Shown here piece by piece: positions 10,724 through 20,917 of a DNA stretch of 64,000 bases. This stretch comes from Candidatus Symbiobacter mobilis CR (GTDB taxonomy: Bacteria > Pseudomonadota > Gammaproteobacteria > Burkholderiales > Burkholderiaceae_C). Where the stretch lies: positions 2,542,001 through 2,606,000 of the forward strand of contig NC_022576.1 in the NCBI RefSeq assembly GCF_000477435.1, read 5' to 3'. The notes below the pieces were generated by a model. That model ran no database searches. It worked only from the letters and a program-made list of their open reading frames with translations, and was not told the DNA's origin. The translations under genes were made by a program, and so were the position numbers. Position 1 is the stretch's first letter; each line of letters begins with the position of its first letter.

Positions 10724-12832
10724 CTACATCGCAGGCGTACCGCGTGCTGTGGTTGGCCATCCCAGGTCAATGCGTCGTTCGTCAGGGTCGATGCGCGCCA
10801 CCTGTACCGTCACGCGCTGGCCTGCGGTATAGCGCTTGCCACTGCGGGTGCCGCGCAGTTCTCTGCGCTCTTCGTCGAAGGCATAGTATTCGCCAGACAG
10901 GGCAGAGATGTGCAGCAAGCCGTCGATGTACAGGGGTTCCAGGGTGACAAACAGCCCGAAAGCCGTCACGGCGCTGATGGTGCCGTGGAATACGTCCCCC
11001 ACGTGGCGTTGCAGGTAGCTGCATTTCATCCAGGAGTCGACTTCGCGGGCGGCTTCGTCGGCGCGGCGTTCCCTCGCGCTGCAATGCACCCCTGCTGCCT
11101 GCCAGCGTTCCAACTCCTTCGAGGATTTTTTGCGCAAGAGCGCAAAGAGCGCTGACAAGGCAGGGGAACCCGTAGGCGATGCATCCGGCATCGGCAGCGG
11201 GCGCAGCGGGTAGCGCTTGCGTTGCAGGATGGCGCGGATCACCCGGTGTACCAGCAAGTCGGGGTAACGGCGAATCGGGCTGGTGAAGTGCGCGTAGGCC
11301 TCGTAGGCCAGCCCGAAGTGCCCGGCGTTGCTGGGGGTGTACATGGCTTGCTGCATCGACCGGAGCAACATCGTGTGGATTTGCAAGACATCGGGACGAT
11401 CCCGCGTGGCCAGGGCGATGCGCTGAAAGTCGGCAGGCTTCGGCTGTGGCCCGAGCGATGCCTCCACGCCGAGCGCGCCGAGGTAGAGGCGCAGCGTCTC
11501 GAGTTTTTCTTCGGTGGGGGCGGCGTGTACGCGGTAGAGCGCGTGGTGGCCGTTGCGGCGCAGCAGGTCGGCGCTGCATACGTTGGCTGCGAGCATGGCT
11601 TCTTCGATCATGCGGTGCGCATCGTTGCGTTGGCGTGGAACGATGCGTTCGACCCGGCCTTCGGCATCGCAGAGCACGTAGGTTTCGACGGTGTCGAGAT
11701 CCATCGCCCCGCGCTGCTGCCGTGCGCGCAGCAAGGCTTGGTAGACATCGTGCAGATGGCGCAAGTCCTGTATGCGATCAGTATGAGCCGGTGTGTGGGC
11801 CGGTGTATGCGTCGGCGCATGGGCCGATGCGTTGGCGCTTGCGATGGATGGATCGTGCAGCAGGGCGTTGGCCTCGTCGTACGTCAACCGGGCATGGCTG
11901 CGCAGCACGCCGGGATCGAAGCGGTACGACACGATGTCGCCTTCGGGGCCAATGTGCATATCGCACGCCAGGCACAGCCGCAGCACATCCGGGTTGAGCG
12001 AACACAGCCCTTGCGACAGGGATTCGGGCAGCATGGGCAACACTCTGCCGGGGAAGTAGACGCTCGTCGCACGCTCGTAGGCGTCGAGGTCGATGTCGGA
12101 ACCGCAGGGCACGTAGTGGCCGACGTCTGCGATGGCCACGATCAGCCGCCATCCCCCCGGGATATCGCCTTGCTGGGCGATGGGGGCGCAGTAGACGGCG
12201 TCGTCGAAGTCGCGGGCATCTTCCCCGTCGATCGTCACCAACGGCAGCCCGGTCAGGTCGACCCGCCCACGGCGGTCGATGGCGCGGACATGATTCGGCA
12301 GCGAGCGCGCCATGGCCAGGCACGGGGCGGAGAAGGAGCGGGGTAGGGCGTATTTGCGGGCGGTGACTTCGATCACCGTCGCAGCGGAGTCGGCAGGGCC
12401 CAGGAATTCGCGGATCGCTCCACAGGGCAAGCCGCCAATCTGTGCTGCCGGGATGGGTTCGACGACGACGATCTGGTTGATGTGCGAGGCATTCAAGCCC
12501 TTGCCATCGACCGCAATCGTGGTGCCATGGCGTCCGTTTTGGGGTAACACCCGCCACTGTTTTTCTTCGCAAACCAGGCGCCCCAGGATGTTGCCCGAAG
12601 CCCGCTCCAGCAATTGCAACACGCGGCCTTGGATGCGGTGATTACGCTGGCCACGGTGTCCACGGTGGGCGTTTTGCTCCTGAACGATGGAAACGCGCAC
12701 CCGGTCGAGATGCAGTACGGCGCGCATTTCCAGGGGGGAAAGGTAAATATCCGCGCCACCGTCGTCGCGTACCACGAAGCCGTGGCCGCTGCGGTGCCCG
12801 TGGACAACGCCATCTGCCGTGTTATCTGCCAT
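10724..12832 (-). CDS. rnr: Ribonuclease R (RNB-family 3'-5' exoribonuclease)
   Basis: Processive 3'-5' exoribonuclease acting on structured RNA. Cold-shock domain first (GVVHGHRSGHGFVVRDDG), then the RNB domain with the four-Asp catalytic motif DGEDARDFDDAVYC, and a C-terminal S1 domain (residues about 610-690). ATG 12832 gives 702 residues. The longer reading from 13054 is rejected because it runs antisense through the tRNA-Leu gene. At this length the N-terminal winged-helix region and the lysine-rich tail of E. coli RNase R (813 aa) are absent. An Ala/His/Thr/Pro insert (SAHAPTHTPAHTPAHTDR) sits in the RNB domain. No strong Shine-Dalgarno was seen at this ATG. Confidence 0.93.
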   Translation of the reverse strand: MADNTADGVVHGHRSGHGFVVRDDGGADIYLSPLEMRAVLHLDRVRVSIVQEQNAHRGHRGQRNHRIQGRVLQLLERASGNILGRLVCEEKQWRVLPQNGRHGTTIAVDGKGLNASHINQIVVVEPIPAAQIGGLPCGAIREFLGPADSAATVIEVTARKYALPRSFSAPCLAMARSLPNHVRAIDRRGRVDLTGLPLVTIDGEDARDFDDAVYCAPIAQQGDIPGGWRLIVAIADVGHYVPCGSDIDLDAYERATSVYFPGRVLPMLPESLSQGLCSLNPDVLRLCLACDMHIGPEGDIVSYRFDPGVLRSHARLTYDEANALLHDPSIASANASAHAPTHTPAHTPAHTDRIQDLRHLHDVYQALLRARQQRGAMDLDTVETYVLCDAEGRVERIVPRQRNDAHRMIEEAMLAANVCSADLLRRNGHHALYRVHAAPTEEKLETLRLYLGALGVEASLGPQPKPADFQRIALATRDRPDVLQIHTMLLRSMQQAMYTPSNAGHFGLAYEAYAHFTSPIRRYPDLLVHRVIRAILQRKRYPLRPLPMPDASPTGSPALSALFALLRKKSSKELERWQAAGVHCSARERRADEAAREVDSWMKCSYLQRHVGDVFHGTISAVTAFGLFVTLEPLYIDGLLHISALSGEYYAFDEERRELRGTRSGKRYTAGQRVTVQVARIDPDERRIDLGWPTTARGTPAM

Positions 12833-12968
12833 GTTTGTGGATGAAGCTATCTTGGAAAAAGCGGTTTTGGTTTTGGATGAAACAATTTTGGGCAAGGCAG
12901 TCGGGGCGGAATGGAGAGAAGAATGGGGTGGAATAAAGCCTTTGATAGAATTTCCTTTGTTGCTCGGG

Positions 12969-13053
<85 letters not shown>

Positions 13054-13073
13054 TAAAAATCAGCCAATTATTG

Positions 13074-13110
13074 AGCCGTGAGGGTTTTTGCTCTCACGGC
13101 TTATTTTTTT
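13074..13110 (+). terminator. Rho-independent terminator after tRNA-Leu
   Basis: Perfect 9-bp stem AGCCGTGAG/CTCACGGCT with a 10-nt loop, followed by TATTTTTTT. It starts 21 bp after the tRNA-Leu CCA. Confidence 0.9.
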
Positions 13111-13309
13111 GTTGGCTGCGAATTCCTGCCTACTGGTGCAGGCCCCGCCCCGCCAGTTGGCACAGGCTTTTTTTCACGGGGAAAAACAACCGGGGGAAAC
13201 AGCCTGGGTTTTTTGTGATAGGGCTGGTTTTGTATAGGAATCGCCACATGGCATTCGTGGTGATGATGCCTATTGCAATGCAGGCGTTGCATTGACCAAG
13301 CGGGTGGGC

Positions 13310-13385
13310 TGGTGGGTTCTGAGAGGCTCGAACTCTCGACCTACGGATTAAGAGTCCGCTGCTCTACCAACTGAGCTAAGAACCC
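13310..13385 (-). tRNA. tRNA-Lys, anticodon CTT
   Basis: 76 nt with encoded CCA on the minus strand. Acceptor GGGTTCT pairs with AGAACCC, discriminator A, D-arm AGCTCAGTTGGTAGAGC, anticodon loop CTCTTAA, T-arm GAGAGTTCGAGCCTCTC. Confidence 0.97.
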
Positions 13386-13514
13386 CACGCTACCTCGCAA
13401 TGCGAGACTAGCCAGAAATTCTAGCAAAGCGCTCCGAAACGGCCCCTTGGGGCATCCATGGCGGGAAAGACTTGTAACCCACCCATGCCCGCAGGGGGAA
13501 CGGCCAACATCCTC

Positions 13515-14492
13515 TTACATCAGCAAATGCCGGCTGGCGTTTTGGCCGCCGAGGATGACGTAGTTGGCCTTGCGGATGTCCAGCAAGGTGCGGCCGCCGG
13601 CATAGCTGATGGCGCTTTGCAGGTCTTCTTCCATCTCCGACAGTGTGTCGGCCAGGTGCCCCTTGATCGGTTCGAGGATGCGTCGGCCTTCGACGTGGCG
13701 GCGTTCGCCTTTGTTGAAGTCGCTGGCGGAGCCGTAGTACTCCTTGTGCGCTACCCCGTCGACGTCTACTGTGCGCCCCGGCGATTCGTGGTGCCCAGCC
13801 AGTAACGAGCCGACCATCACCATGGATGCCCCGAAGCGGATCGACTTGGCGATGTCCCCGTGCCCACGGATGCCGCCGTCGGCAACGATGGGCTTGGTGG
13901 CCACCCGTGCGCACCATTTCACCGCGCTGAGCTGCCATCCACCTGTGCCAAAGCCTGTTTTGAGCCGGGTGATGCATACCTTGCCTGGCCCCACGCCGAC
14001 CTTCGTGGCGTCCGCGCCCCAGGTTTCGAGGTCGATGACGGCTTCGGGCGTGGCGACGTTGCCAGCGATCAGAAATGTTCCCGGCAGGTGTTTGCGCAGG
14101 TGGTCGATCATCGACCGCACGCTGTCTGCATGGCCATGGGCGATGTCGATCGTCGTGTACTGCGGGATCAGCCCTTCTGCGGCGAGTTGCTCGACCGTCT
14201 GGCAGTCCGCAGGCTTGACCCCCAGCGAAATCGAGGCGTACAGCCCCAAGGAGTGCATGGTGCGAACGAAGGCGACGGTGTCGCAGTCGAAGCGATGCAT
14301 CACGTAGAAATATCCCTGGTTGGCGAGCCAGATTGACAACCGTTCGTCGATTACCGTCTTCATGTTCGATGGGACGACGGGGATGCGAAAGCGCCGGGGG
14401 CCGAAGGCGATGCTTGCATCGCACTCGCTGCGGCTGTCCACACAGCATTTGCGTGGTAGCAGCAGGATGTTGTCGTAGTCAAAGATATCCAT
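13515..14492 (-). CDS. guaC: GMP reductase
   Basis: Converts GMP to IMP with NADPH, linking guanine and adenine nucleotide pools. A (beta/alpha)8 barrel enzyme of the IMPDH/GMPR family without CBS domains. The catalytic cysteine is in [23 protein letters not shown] 14492 gives [15 protein letters not shown] and 325 residues, the normal length of the Bacillus-type GuaC; the upstream in-frame extension is proline/arginine-rich and non-conserved. The divergent helicase gene begins 117 bp away, so the two promoters share this spacer. Confidence 0.95.
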   Translation of the reverse strand: MDIFDYDNILLLPRKCCVDSRSECDASIAFGPRRFRIPVVPSNMKTVIDERLSIWLANQGYFYVMHRFDCDTVAFVRTMHSLGLYASISLGVKPADCQTVEQLAAEGLIPQYTTIDIAHGHADSVRSMIDHLRKHLPGTFLIAGNVATPEAVIDLETWGADATKVGVGPGKVCITRLKTGFGTGGWQLSAVKWCARVATKPIVADGGIRGHGDIAKSIRFGASMVMVGSLLAGHHESPGRTVDVDGVAHKEYYGSASDFNKGERRHVEGRRILEPIKGHLADTLSEMEEDLQSAISYAGGRTLLDIRKANYVILGGQNASRHLLM

Positions 14493-14608
14493 GTGCGCGG
14501 GGTGCAGGGCGGCCCCGGATGGGGTGCGCGGGCATTCTATCGGTGCGTTTTTCGGCGTTTTCCGGGGGCGTTTTCGGGGAAATGGGGGGCGATTTCTACA
14601 ATCCTGTG

Positions 14609-16897
14609 ATGCATACATCCCCTTTCGATCCCTCCGCTTTTCCCACTGCCACAGAGGGGGGGGAGCACCAGAGCAATCTGTCGGATTCCCCTCTGTTGGC
14701 CAATCTGAACGTCGAGCAGCTTGCTGCCGTGACGCTGCCCGCAGAGCATGCTTTGGTGCTGGCGGGAGCGGGGTCCGGCAAGACGCGAGTGCTGACGACG
14801 CGGATCGCCTGGCTGCTGCAAACGGGGCAAATTAGCTCCAGCGGCGTGCTTGCCGTTACCTTCACCAACAAGGCTGCGCGGGAAATGGTTGCGCGCCTAT
14901 CGGCCATGCTCTCCTTGCGGGTGCAGGGGATGTGGATCGGCACGTTCCATGGGTTGTGCAACCGTTTTCTGCGTGCGCACCACACGTTGGCCCATTTGCC
15001 GGCGGGGTTCCAGGTGCTGGATGTGCAAGATCAGCTTTCCGCCATCAAACGGTTGTGCAAGCAGTTCGGTGTCGATACCGAGCGCTACGCTCCCAAGGTG
15101 CTGCAAGGCTTCATTTCCGCCAACAAGGAAGACGGGCTGCGCCCCGAGGCCGTCCCTGCGAAGGATCTGGATACCCGCAAGAAGCTGGAGGTCTACCGGC
15201 TCTATGAAGAGCAATGCCAACGCGAGGGAGTGGTCGACTTTGGCGAGCTGATTCTGCGCAGCTATGAGCTGTTGCGTGACCATGCGTCCGTGCGGGAACA
15301 CTACCGCAGGCGCTTTGCCCACGTGCTCATCGACGAATTTCAGGATACGAACCGCTTGCAGTACGAGTGGATCAAGATGCTCGTCGGCGCGCCGGGAGGA
15401 GAGTCCAGTGGCGGATGCATCCTCGCCGTGGGGGACGACGACCAGAGCATCTATGCCTTTCGTGGCGCACGGGTGGGCAATATGTTCGACTTCGTTCGCG
15501 AATTTGGCGTGCAACACCATATCAAGCTCGAAGAAAACTACCGCAGCGGCAGCCATATCCTGGATTGCGCCAACGCGCTCATCGGCCACAACCGGGAGCG
15601 GCTAGGCAAGAACCTGCGCACGTCGCAGGGCACTGGCGAAATGGTGCGTGTTTTCGAGGCCACCCCTAATGGACAGCATTCCGGCGACTTCATCGAAGCT
15701 GCGTGGATCGTCGAGGAGATTCGCCATCTGGCCGACGGAGGCTGGCCCTTGCGGGAAATCGCTGTGCTCTACCGATCCAACGCGCAGAGCCGGGTGATCG
15801 AATCCGCGCTGGTGCAAGTGGGGATTTCCTATCGGGTGTATGGGGGGCTGCGCTTCTTCGACCGGGCCGAAATCAAGAACGCGCTGGCCTACCTGCGGCT
15901 GATCGAAAACCCGCACGACGACACGAGTTTTTTGCGCGTGGTGAACTTCCCCCCGCGCGGTATCGGGTTGCGTACCCTCGAACAATTGCAGGACGTGGCG
16001 CAGTCGCGTGGTTGCGCGCTCAGCGACGCTGCGTCGGCCCTTGATGGACGGCCCGGGCGCATCGTCCAGACCTTTGTCGATAGCCTGCACGAGATGCGTT
16101 CCACAGTCCAGGGGCTGCGTCTGGGGCAGGTGGTGGAACGGGTGCTCGACCGCAGCGGGGTGCTGGAGCACTACCGCAATGACCGCGAAGGCGCAGACCG
16201 CGTGGCGAATCTGGAGGAATTGGTACACGCTGCGGAAGGCTTTGCGGCGGCGGAAGGGCTGGATCCCATCGTGCATACCGACCTAAGCAGCGAGGAACCG
16301 TCGGTGCTTGCGCTTTTTCTGACGCAAGCTGCGTTGGAAGCCGGGGACAACACCGCGCAGTCCGCGCAGGAAGGGGTGCAGTTGATGACGGTGCATTCCA
16401 GCAAGGGGCTGGAATTTGATGCCGTATTCCTGACTGGGCTGGAGGAAGGGCTGTTCCCCCACGACAACGCGCTGTCCGACCGCGCTGGGCTGGAAGAAGA
16501 ACGGCGCCTGATGTACGTGGCGATCACCCGCGCCCGTTCCCGCCTGGTGCTGAGCCACGCGCAAACGCGGATGCTCCATGGGCAGACGCGCTACAACCTG
16601 CGCAGCCGTTTTCTGGATGAGCTACCCGAACACGCGGTGCGCTGGATCACTGCGCGCAAGGCTGCCTCGCCGTCGGCGCCCATGGCTTCATCGCGCCAGC
16701 CTGTGGCACCCACGGCGCAACGGCCTGCGCAGGACGAGGCAGGGCTGCGCGTCGGGCAAAAGGTGTTCCATAACCACTTTGGCGAAGGCGAGGTACTGCG
16801 CCTCGACCCCCAAGCCGGGCACGCCCAGGTCTCGTTTACGCGCCACGGCGTCAAATGGCTGGCGCTTGCCATTGCCAAGCTCACGCCGGTGGATTGA
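14609..16897 (+). CDS. uvrD: UvrD/PcrA-type ATP-dependent DNA helicase
   Basis: 3'-5' superfamily 1A helicase of excision and mismatch repair. 762 residues from ATG 14609 ([11 protein letters not shown]). Walker A is [10 protein letters not shown], then [10 protein letters not shown], the DExx box [40 protein letters not shown] and [11 protein letters not shown]. The C-terminal 60 residues ([18 protein letters not shown]) form the RNA-polymerase-binding Tudor-like domain seen in UvrD/PcrA. Earlier in-frame starts overlap guaC on the other strand and were rejected. Confidence 0.93.
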   Translation: MHTSPFDPSAFPTATEGGEHQSNLSDSPLLANLNVEQLAAVTLPAEHALVLAGAGSGKTRVLTTRIAWLLQTGQISSSGVLAVTFTNKAAREMVARLSAMLSLRVQGMWIGTFHGLCNRFLRAHHTLAHLPAGFQVLDVQDQLSAIKRLCKQFGVDTERYAPKVLQGFISANKEDGLRPEAVPAKDLDTRKKLEVYRLYEEQCQREGVVDFGELILRSYELLRDHASVREHYRRRFAHVLIDEFQDTNRLQYEWIKMLVGAPGGESSGGCILAVGDDDQSIYAFRGARVGNMFDFVREFGVQHHIKLEENYRSGSHILDCANALIGHNRERLGKNLRTSQGTGEMVRVFEATPNGQHSGDFIEAAWIVEEIRHLADGGWPLREIAVLYRSNAQSRVIESALVQVGISYRVYGGLRFFDRAEIKNALAYLRLIENPHDDTSFLRVVNFPPRGIGLRTLEQLQDVAQSRGCALSDAASALDGRPGRIVQTFVDSLHEMRSTVQGLRLGQVVERVLDRSGVLEHYRNDREGADRVANLEELVHAAEGFAAAEGLDPIVHTDLSSEEPSVLALFLTQAALEAGDNTAQSAQEGVQLMTVHSSKGLEFDAVFLTGLEEGLFPHDNALSDRAGLEEERRLMYVAITRARSRLVLSHAQTRMLHGQTRYNLRSRFLDELPEHAVRWITARKAASPSAPMASSRQPVAPTAQRPAQDEAGLRVGQKVFHNHFGEGEVLRLDPQAGHAQVSFTRHGVKWLALAIAKLTPVD

Positions 16898-17014
16898 GTC
16901 TTTCGCGCTTCGTGTTACGCGCTTTGCATTCCGAGCTATCGCAGGGCAGGGCGGCATCGCAACTTCCGTCGCTCCCCTCGCCCAGCGGGAGAGGGGCTGG
17001 GGGGTGAGGAAAAC

Positions 17015-17059
17015 TGCCATGACTTTCCTGATGTAGGGCATCTGTGCAAAGTCATGGCA
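17015..17059 (-). repeat. 45-bp REP-like palindrome, copy 2
   Basis: Palindrome with perfect 12-bp ends TGCCATGACTTT and AAAGTCATGGCA. Read on the minus strand it matches the element at 3746-3790 and continues into the same CCTCACCCCCCAGCCCCTC-like tract (16985-17014). It occupies most of the 16898-17114 spacer, in which I see nothing else. Confidence 0.75.
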
Positions 17060-17114
17060 TTGATGCAAAAACCTGGGTTATACAAAAAGGGCCATAGGAT
17101 TTTTCCGGAACCCT

Positions 17115-20100
17115 TTAGTTGGATCGGGATATAGGAATCCACTTGTGCAAAGTCGATTGCAGTGCATCGACAGTGACGGGTTTGGTCAAAAAATCATCCA
17201 TACCCACTGCTATGCAATGCTGACGATTTTCTTCGTACGCATCGGCTGTCACGGCAATGATAGATAGGCGTGGCAGGTTGTTGTCTCGTTCCCATTTGCG
17301 TATCAGTCGTGTGGCTTGGTATCCGTCCATATTGGGCATGTGCAAGTCCATCAAAATCGCATCGGGACGAACGCCTAGGGTGATGGTGTCCAGTGCTTGT
17401 TTGCCGTCGTGGGCATTCGTTACTTGGATACCTAGCGTCGTGAGCAAAGACTGGATGACCATGCGGTTGACCGGGTTGTCTTCGGCCACCAGGATTTGCC
17501 GTCCTGCCAACGATTCCGTTTTGGTGGCGGTGTCGGGGGCGCTGGTGGTTTGCCGCATCGCAGAACTGCTGTCGTTATTATTCCTGGCGAATAGTTTGGC
17601 TCGCAGACGAAACCAAAATCTGGAGCCTTGACCGACAACGCTTTCGACCCCTACATCCCCATCCATCATTTTTGCCAGACGATGAACGATCGACAGGCCC
17701 AGACCTGATCCGCCAAATTTTCTTGTGCTGGAATTGTCGGTTTGAGAAAACGGTTGAAATAGCAGACCGATGTTTTCTTGGGGGATTCCTATTCCTGTAT
17801 CGTGAACAGAGAATTCCAATAGCGCAGAATCGCCATCTCGTTCCACTTCTGTTCCTATGATCTGAATTCCACCATGATTGGTGAATTTGATAGCATTTCC
17901 TAAAAGATTCGAAATCATTTGACGGATTCGCTGGATATCAGCGATGTATTTGCTTTCTTTTGTGCCTTGCCATTCATAGTGCAATGAAAGGCCCTTGGCC
18001 TGTGCTGCGCAAGAAAACAGCAATTGTGTTTCACGAAGAAGGGCATGGGGTTCCCATTCTTCACTATGTAGCTGTAGTATTCCTTCCTCGATTTTTGAGA
18101 GGTCGAGAATATCATTGAGCAGCGCCAACAAGTATTGGCCAGATTTCAATAGCGTTTCTGTGTATTCAATGCGATCACTATTTGTCAAGTTGGGCATCAA
18201 CAAAAGCTGCGCCATACCTAATATGCCATTCATGGGGGTACGTAATTCATGTGACATCGTTGCCAGGAATCGGCTTTTGGCGACGCTGGCGGCTTCGGCG
18301 GCAATTTTGGCTTCTCTTAGATCGGCCTCAGTACGTTTCAAGGGGGTAATATCCACGAAGGCCCAGATCGTTGTAGTGTCGCTGGAGGGCAGACGCACGC
18401 CAGAAATATCAAACCATTTTAAGGAACCATCCTTGTGGCGCCATTGGTATTGGCTGTGGAAAACCTTGCCAGCCTGGATTTGAATATAGGCATTATGACC
18501 AAATTCTTCATAGGCAGCATCATCCGGATAGATGATGCGGGAAGATTGGTTGGCCAATTCATGGCATTCATAGCCGAGCATATTGGCAGCAGCAGGATTC
18601 ACCCAATTGACGACGCGCTCGTGCATGATTGCAAAGCCCACGGCTTCGCTTTGCAAAATGGCATTCTGATCTGCCAGCAATTGGGATAATTTTGCTTCTG
18701 CGGACTTGCGTTCCGTAATGTCCTGCATGAAACCGAGGACTTTGCGTGCTATGCCTTGTTCGTCTGTGTCGATTTTTCCTATGACATGGATGATTTTGGA
18801 AGGCGATCCATCAATGGGGATAATGGTGTATTCGTCTTCATACGCTCCCCCCTGGCGGATGGCATCCGTGATATTTTGGAGCACACGCTCTTGCTCCGGA
18901 ATGCAGGCGAGACACACATCCAGAGGGTAATCCTTTTCGTCTGGCGGATACCCGAATGTGGTAAGGCAATGGGACGATGCACTGATGCTTTGGGTATCCA
19001 GGTCATATTCCCACGAACCTGTACCGCCTAATTTTTGGGACGCGGCCATCAAACTTTCGCTATGCCGCAGTGCTTTTTCCTGTTCCTGAAGCAAATGTTG
19101 CGCTTGGATCCGCTCGCTGATATCGCGATGGGAGACGTATAGCACCAGATGACCATCCAAATCGACTGGTTGGCTACTGATTTCGACATCGTATATGCTG
19201 CCATCCTTACGACGGTGACGTGACTGCATTAGCGAGTGTGTTGGATTTTGCAACTGATGGCTGAAAGCCTCTATCAGTTCATCATGATTATGAAAACCAC
19301 AATCCCAATGGGATGGGTTCATTCCAATCAACTCGTCACGCGAGTAGCCCAGCATGGTACAAAACGAGTCGCTGACTTCCATGACGTTGGCATATGCGTC
19401 CAAAATGGTAATGCCGTCGCTGGCATTGCGCAGTAGTGCCTTGTTTTTTTTGCTTTCTCTAAATAGCTTTTGTTCTGCCTGTTTCCGTTCTGTAATATCT
19501 ATCCCGGTGACGGCGATGAAATACTTTGTACCTACCTGCACAGGCTGGATATTGAGCAGTACATCGATCTTTTTTCCGTCCGCTGTGGGGTGCATCACTT
19601 CAAAGCGAGAGTATGCTCCAGATTGGGCTGCCTCGATACCGGCTTTCAGACGGGCGCAATCTGCGGGTTCCGACCACCAGGGGCAATCCGGAAAATAGCG
19701 ATTCGTGACTTTTTCTCGACTGCTTCCGATTACGGCCAAAGCTCTGTCATTGACCTCCAGCAAATGACCATCGCTGCTCAGAATTCCGGCCAATAAAGTA
19801 GATTGATCAAACAAGGCGCTAAACAGTGCCTGCCGGTATTCCAATTTTTCCGCAGCAATCTGCGCCAACTGGTTGCTTCGATGCTGACGGAAAAGAGCTA
19901 TTCCGAAAGCCAGAAATAAAGGTATGACGAGTAAACCAATCCAGAACACCTCCCGCCGCCATGCCGCCAAATAATGGTCTTTGGCAAAAGCAACCTGCAC
20001 ATAAAACGGGAAGCGATCATCCAACCTGGAGAAACTGGCGATGCGTTGCACACCATCGGTGCTTGCCGTATATGCCAACGTGCCCTGCCGGGCGCCAGAC

Positions 20101-20840
20101 GCAAGGAGACGGGAGATAGGATGGTTTGCGGGCAATGGCTGGTTGAAGTCTTTTTGGTCATAGCGCGGGATGCGTGCGATCAGTTTCCAGTCATCGACGC
20201 GCCGCAGCCCTATTCCGCCACCGGGGCCTACATCAATGCTGCGGAACAAATCCGAGAATGTATCGATATGAATCACAGCATGGACGGTGCCGAGGAATCG
20301 CCCTGCATCGTCACGGATGGACCGAGCCTGAATCACCGACCATTTGCCGGTGGAGCGTGATAAGAGTGGTTCTGAAAAGACAAGATGGATTGTTGGATTG
20401 TCACGCAGCGTGCGGAAATGGGGACGGTCGGCAACGCTATAAGGTATTACATTGGGTGTAGAAGCCATTTGCAGGGTTCCTTCGGCATCAAAGGCAAATA
20501 GTCCTGCCAGTTTTGGGAAGGTGGTCACCATCCGAATGAGGTGCTGTGTCTTCGCGGCAGCAACGGCGGCAGATCGACTGTGAAAAGGTTCCGACTGCAC
20601 TTCATGCGTGATGAATGTGAGCATTCCATCGATACGGGAAAATTCGCTTGATAACCTCGATTCCATAACCCCAACCAAGTTGCGAGTCTCGCTTTCTGCA
20701 GCAACAATCGCATGCCGATAGCTGACTCGCAAGAAGTACCCAATCATGAGCAGGAGGCACATCAGTGCCGCCAAGACCAAAGTGACAGGAGTTACCACAC
20801 GGGAAGTGGGAGAGTACCTTGGATGATGGGGTGTGTTCAT
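17115..20840 (-). CDS. Membrane hybrid sensor histidine kinase with periplasmic Cache-like sensor and multiple PAS domains
   Basis: 1241 residues. TM1 at about 16-36 and TM2 at about 298-318 bracket a roughly 260-residue extracytoplasmic sensor resembling dCache. About four PAS domains follow (330-840; several end in ITERKQAE-like PAC motifs), then HisKA with phospho-acceptor His in ATMSHELRTPMNG (about 865). The ATPase domain has N box LLGNAIKFTNHGG, G1 DTGIGIP and G2 GGSGLGLSIV. A receiver with VAEDNPVNR, acceptor Asp in MDLHMPNMDGY (about 1161) and TKP completes it. No HPT or output domain is fused, so the phosphate must leave through another protein. A paralogous cytosolic kinase lies immediately upstream on the same strand. 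Confidence 0.92.
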   Translation of the reverse strand: MNTPHHPRYSPTSRVVTPVTLVLAALMCLLLMIGYFLRVSYRHAIVAAESETRNLVGVMESRLSSEFSRIDGMLTFITHEVQSEPFHSRSAAVAAAKTQHLIRMVTTFPKLAGLFAFDAEGTLQMASTPNVIPYSVADRPHFRTLRDNPTIHLVFSEPLLSRSTGKWSVIQARSIRDDAGRFLGTVHAVIHIDTFSDLFRSIDVGPGGGIGLRRVDDWKLIARIPRYDQKDFNQPLPANHPISRLLASGARQGTLAYTASTDGVQRIASFSRLDDRFPFYVQVAFAKDHYLAAWRREVFWIGLLVIPLFLAFGIALFRQHRSNQLAQIAAEKLEYRQALFSALFDQSTLLAGILSSDGHLLEVNDRALAVIGSSREKVTNRYFPDCPWWSEPADCARLKAGIEAAQSGAYSRFEVMHPTADGKKIDVLLNIQPVQVGTKYFIAVTGIDITERKQAEQKLFRESKKNKALLRNASDGITILDAYANVMEVSDSFCTMLGYSRDELIGMNPSHWDCGFHNHDELIEAFSHQLQNPTHSLMQSRHRRKDGSIYDVEISSQPVDLDGHLVLYVSHRDISERIQAQHLLQEQEKALRHSESLMAASQKLGGTGSWEYDLDTQSISASSHCLTTFGYPPDEKDYPLDVCLACIPEQERVLQNITDAIRQGGAYEDEYTIIPIDGSPSKIIHVIGKIDTDEQGIARKVLGFMQDITERKSAEAKLSQLLADQNAILQSEAVGFAIMHERVVNWVNPAAANMLGYECHELANQSSRIIYPDDAAYEEFGHNAYIQIQAGKVFHSQYQWRHKDGSLKWFDISGVRLPSSDTTTIWAFVDITPLKRTEADLREAKIAAEAASVAKSRFLATMSHELRTPMNGILGMAQLLLMPNLTNSDRIEYTETLLKSGQYLLALLNDILDLSKIEEGILQLHSEEWEPHALLRETQLLFSCAAQAKGLSLHYEWQGTKESKYIADIQRIRQMISNLLGNAIKFTNHGGIQIIGTEVERDGDSALLEFSVHDTGIGIPQENIGLLFQPFSQTDNSSTRKFGGSGLGLSIVHRLAKMMDGDVGVESVVGQGSRFWFRLRAKLFARNNNDSSSAMRQTTSAPDTATKTESLAGRQILVAEDNPVNRMVIQSLLTTLGIQVTNAHDGKQALDTITLGVRPDAILMDLHMPNMDGYQATRLIRKWERDNNLPRLSIIAVTADAYEENRQHCIAVGMDDFLTKPVTVDALQSTLHKWIPISRSN

Positions 20841-20917
20841 AGAACTTATTATTTCTTTGTCTTCGTCAGAACTGGTTGAATTGTGTCAAAAAGTCTATGG
20901 GTTACCAGGGATGCAAG

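Noticed and set aside
11760..11840. Possible CRISPR-like short repeats (GGTGTGTGGGCCGGTGTATG...)
   Set aside because: They are codon-level repeats encoding the Pro/Ala/His/Thr insert of RNase R, with no spacers.
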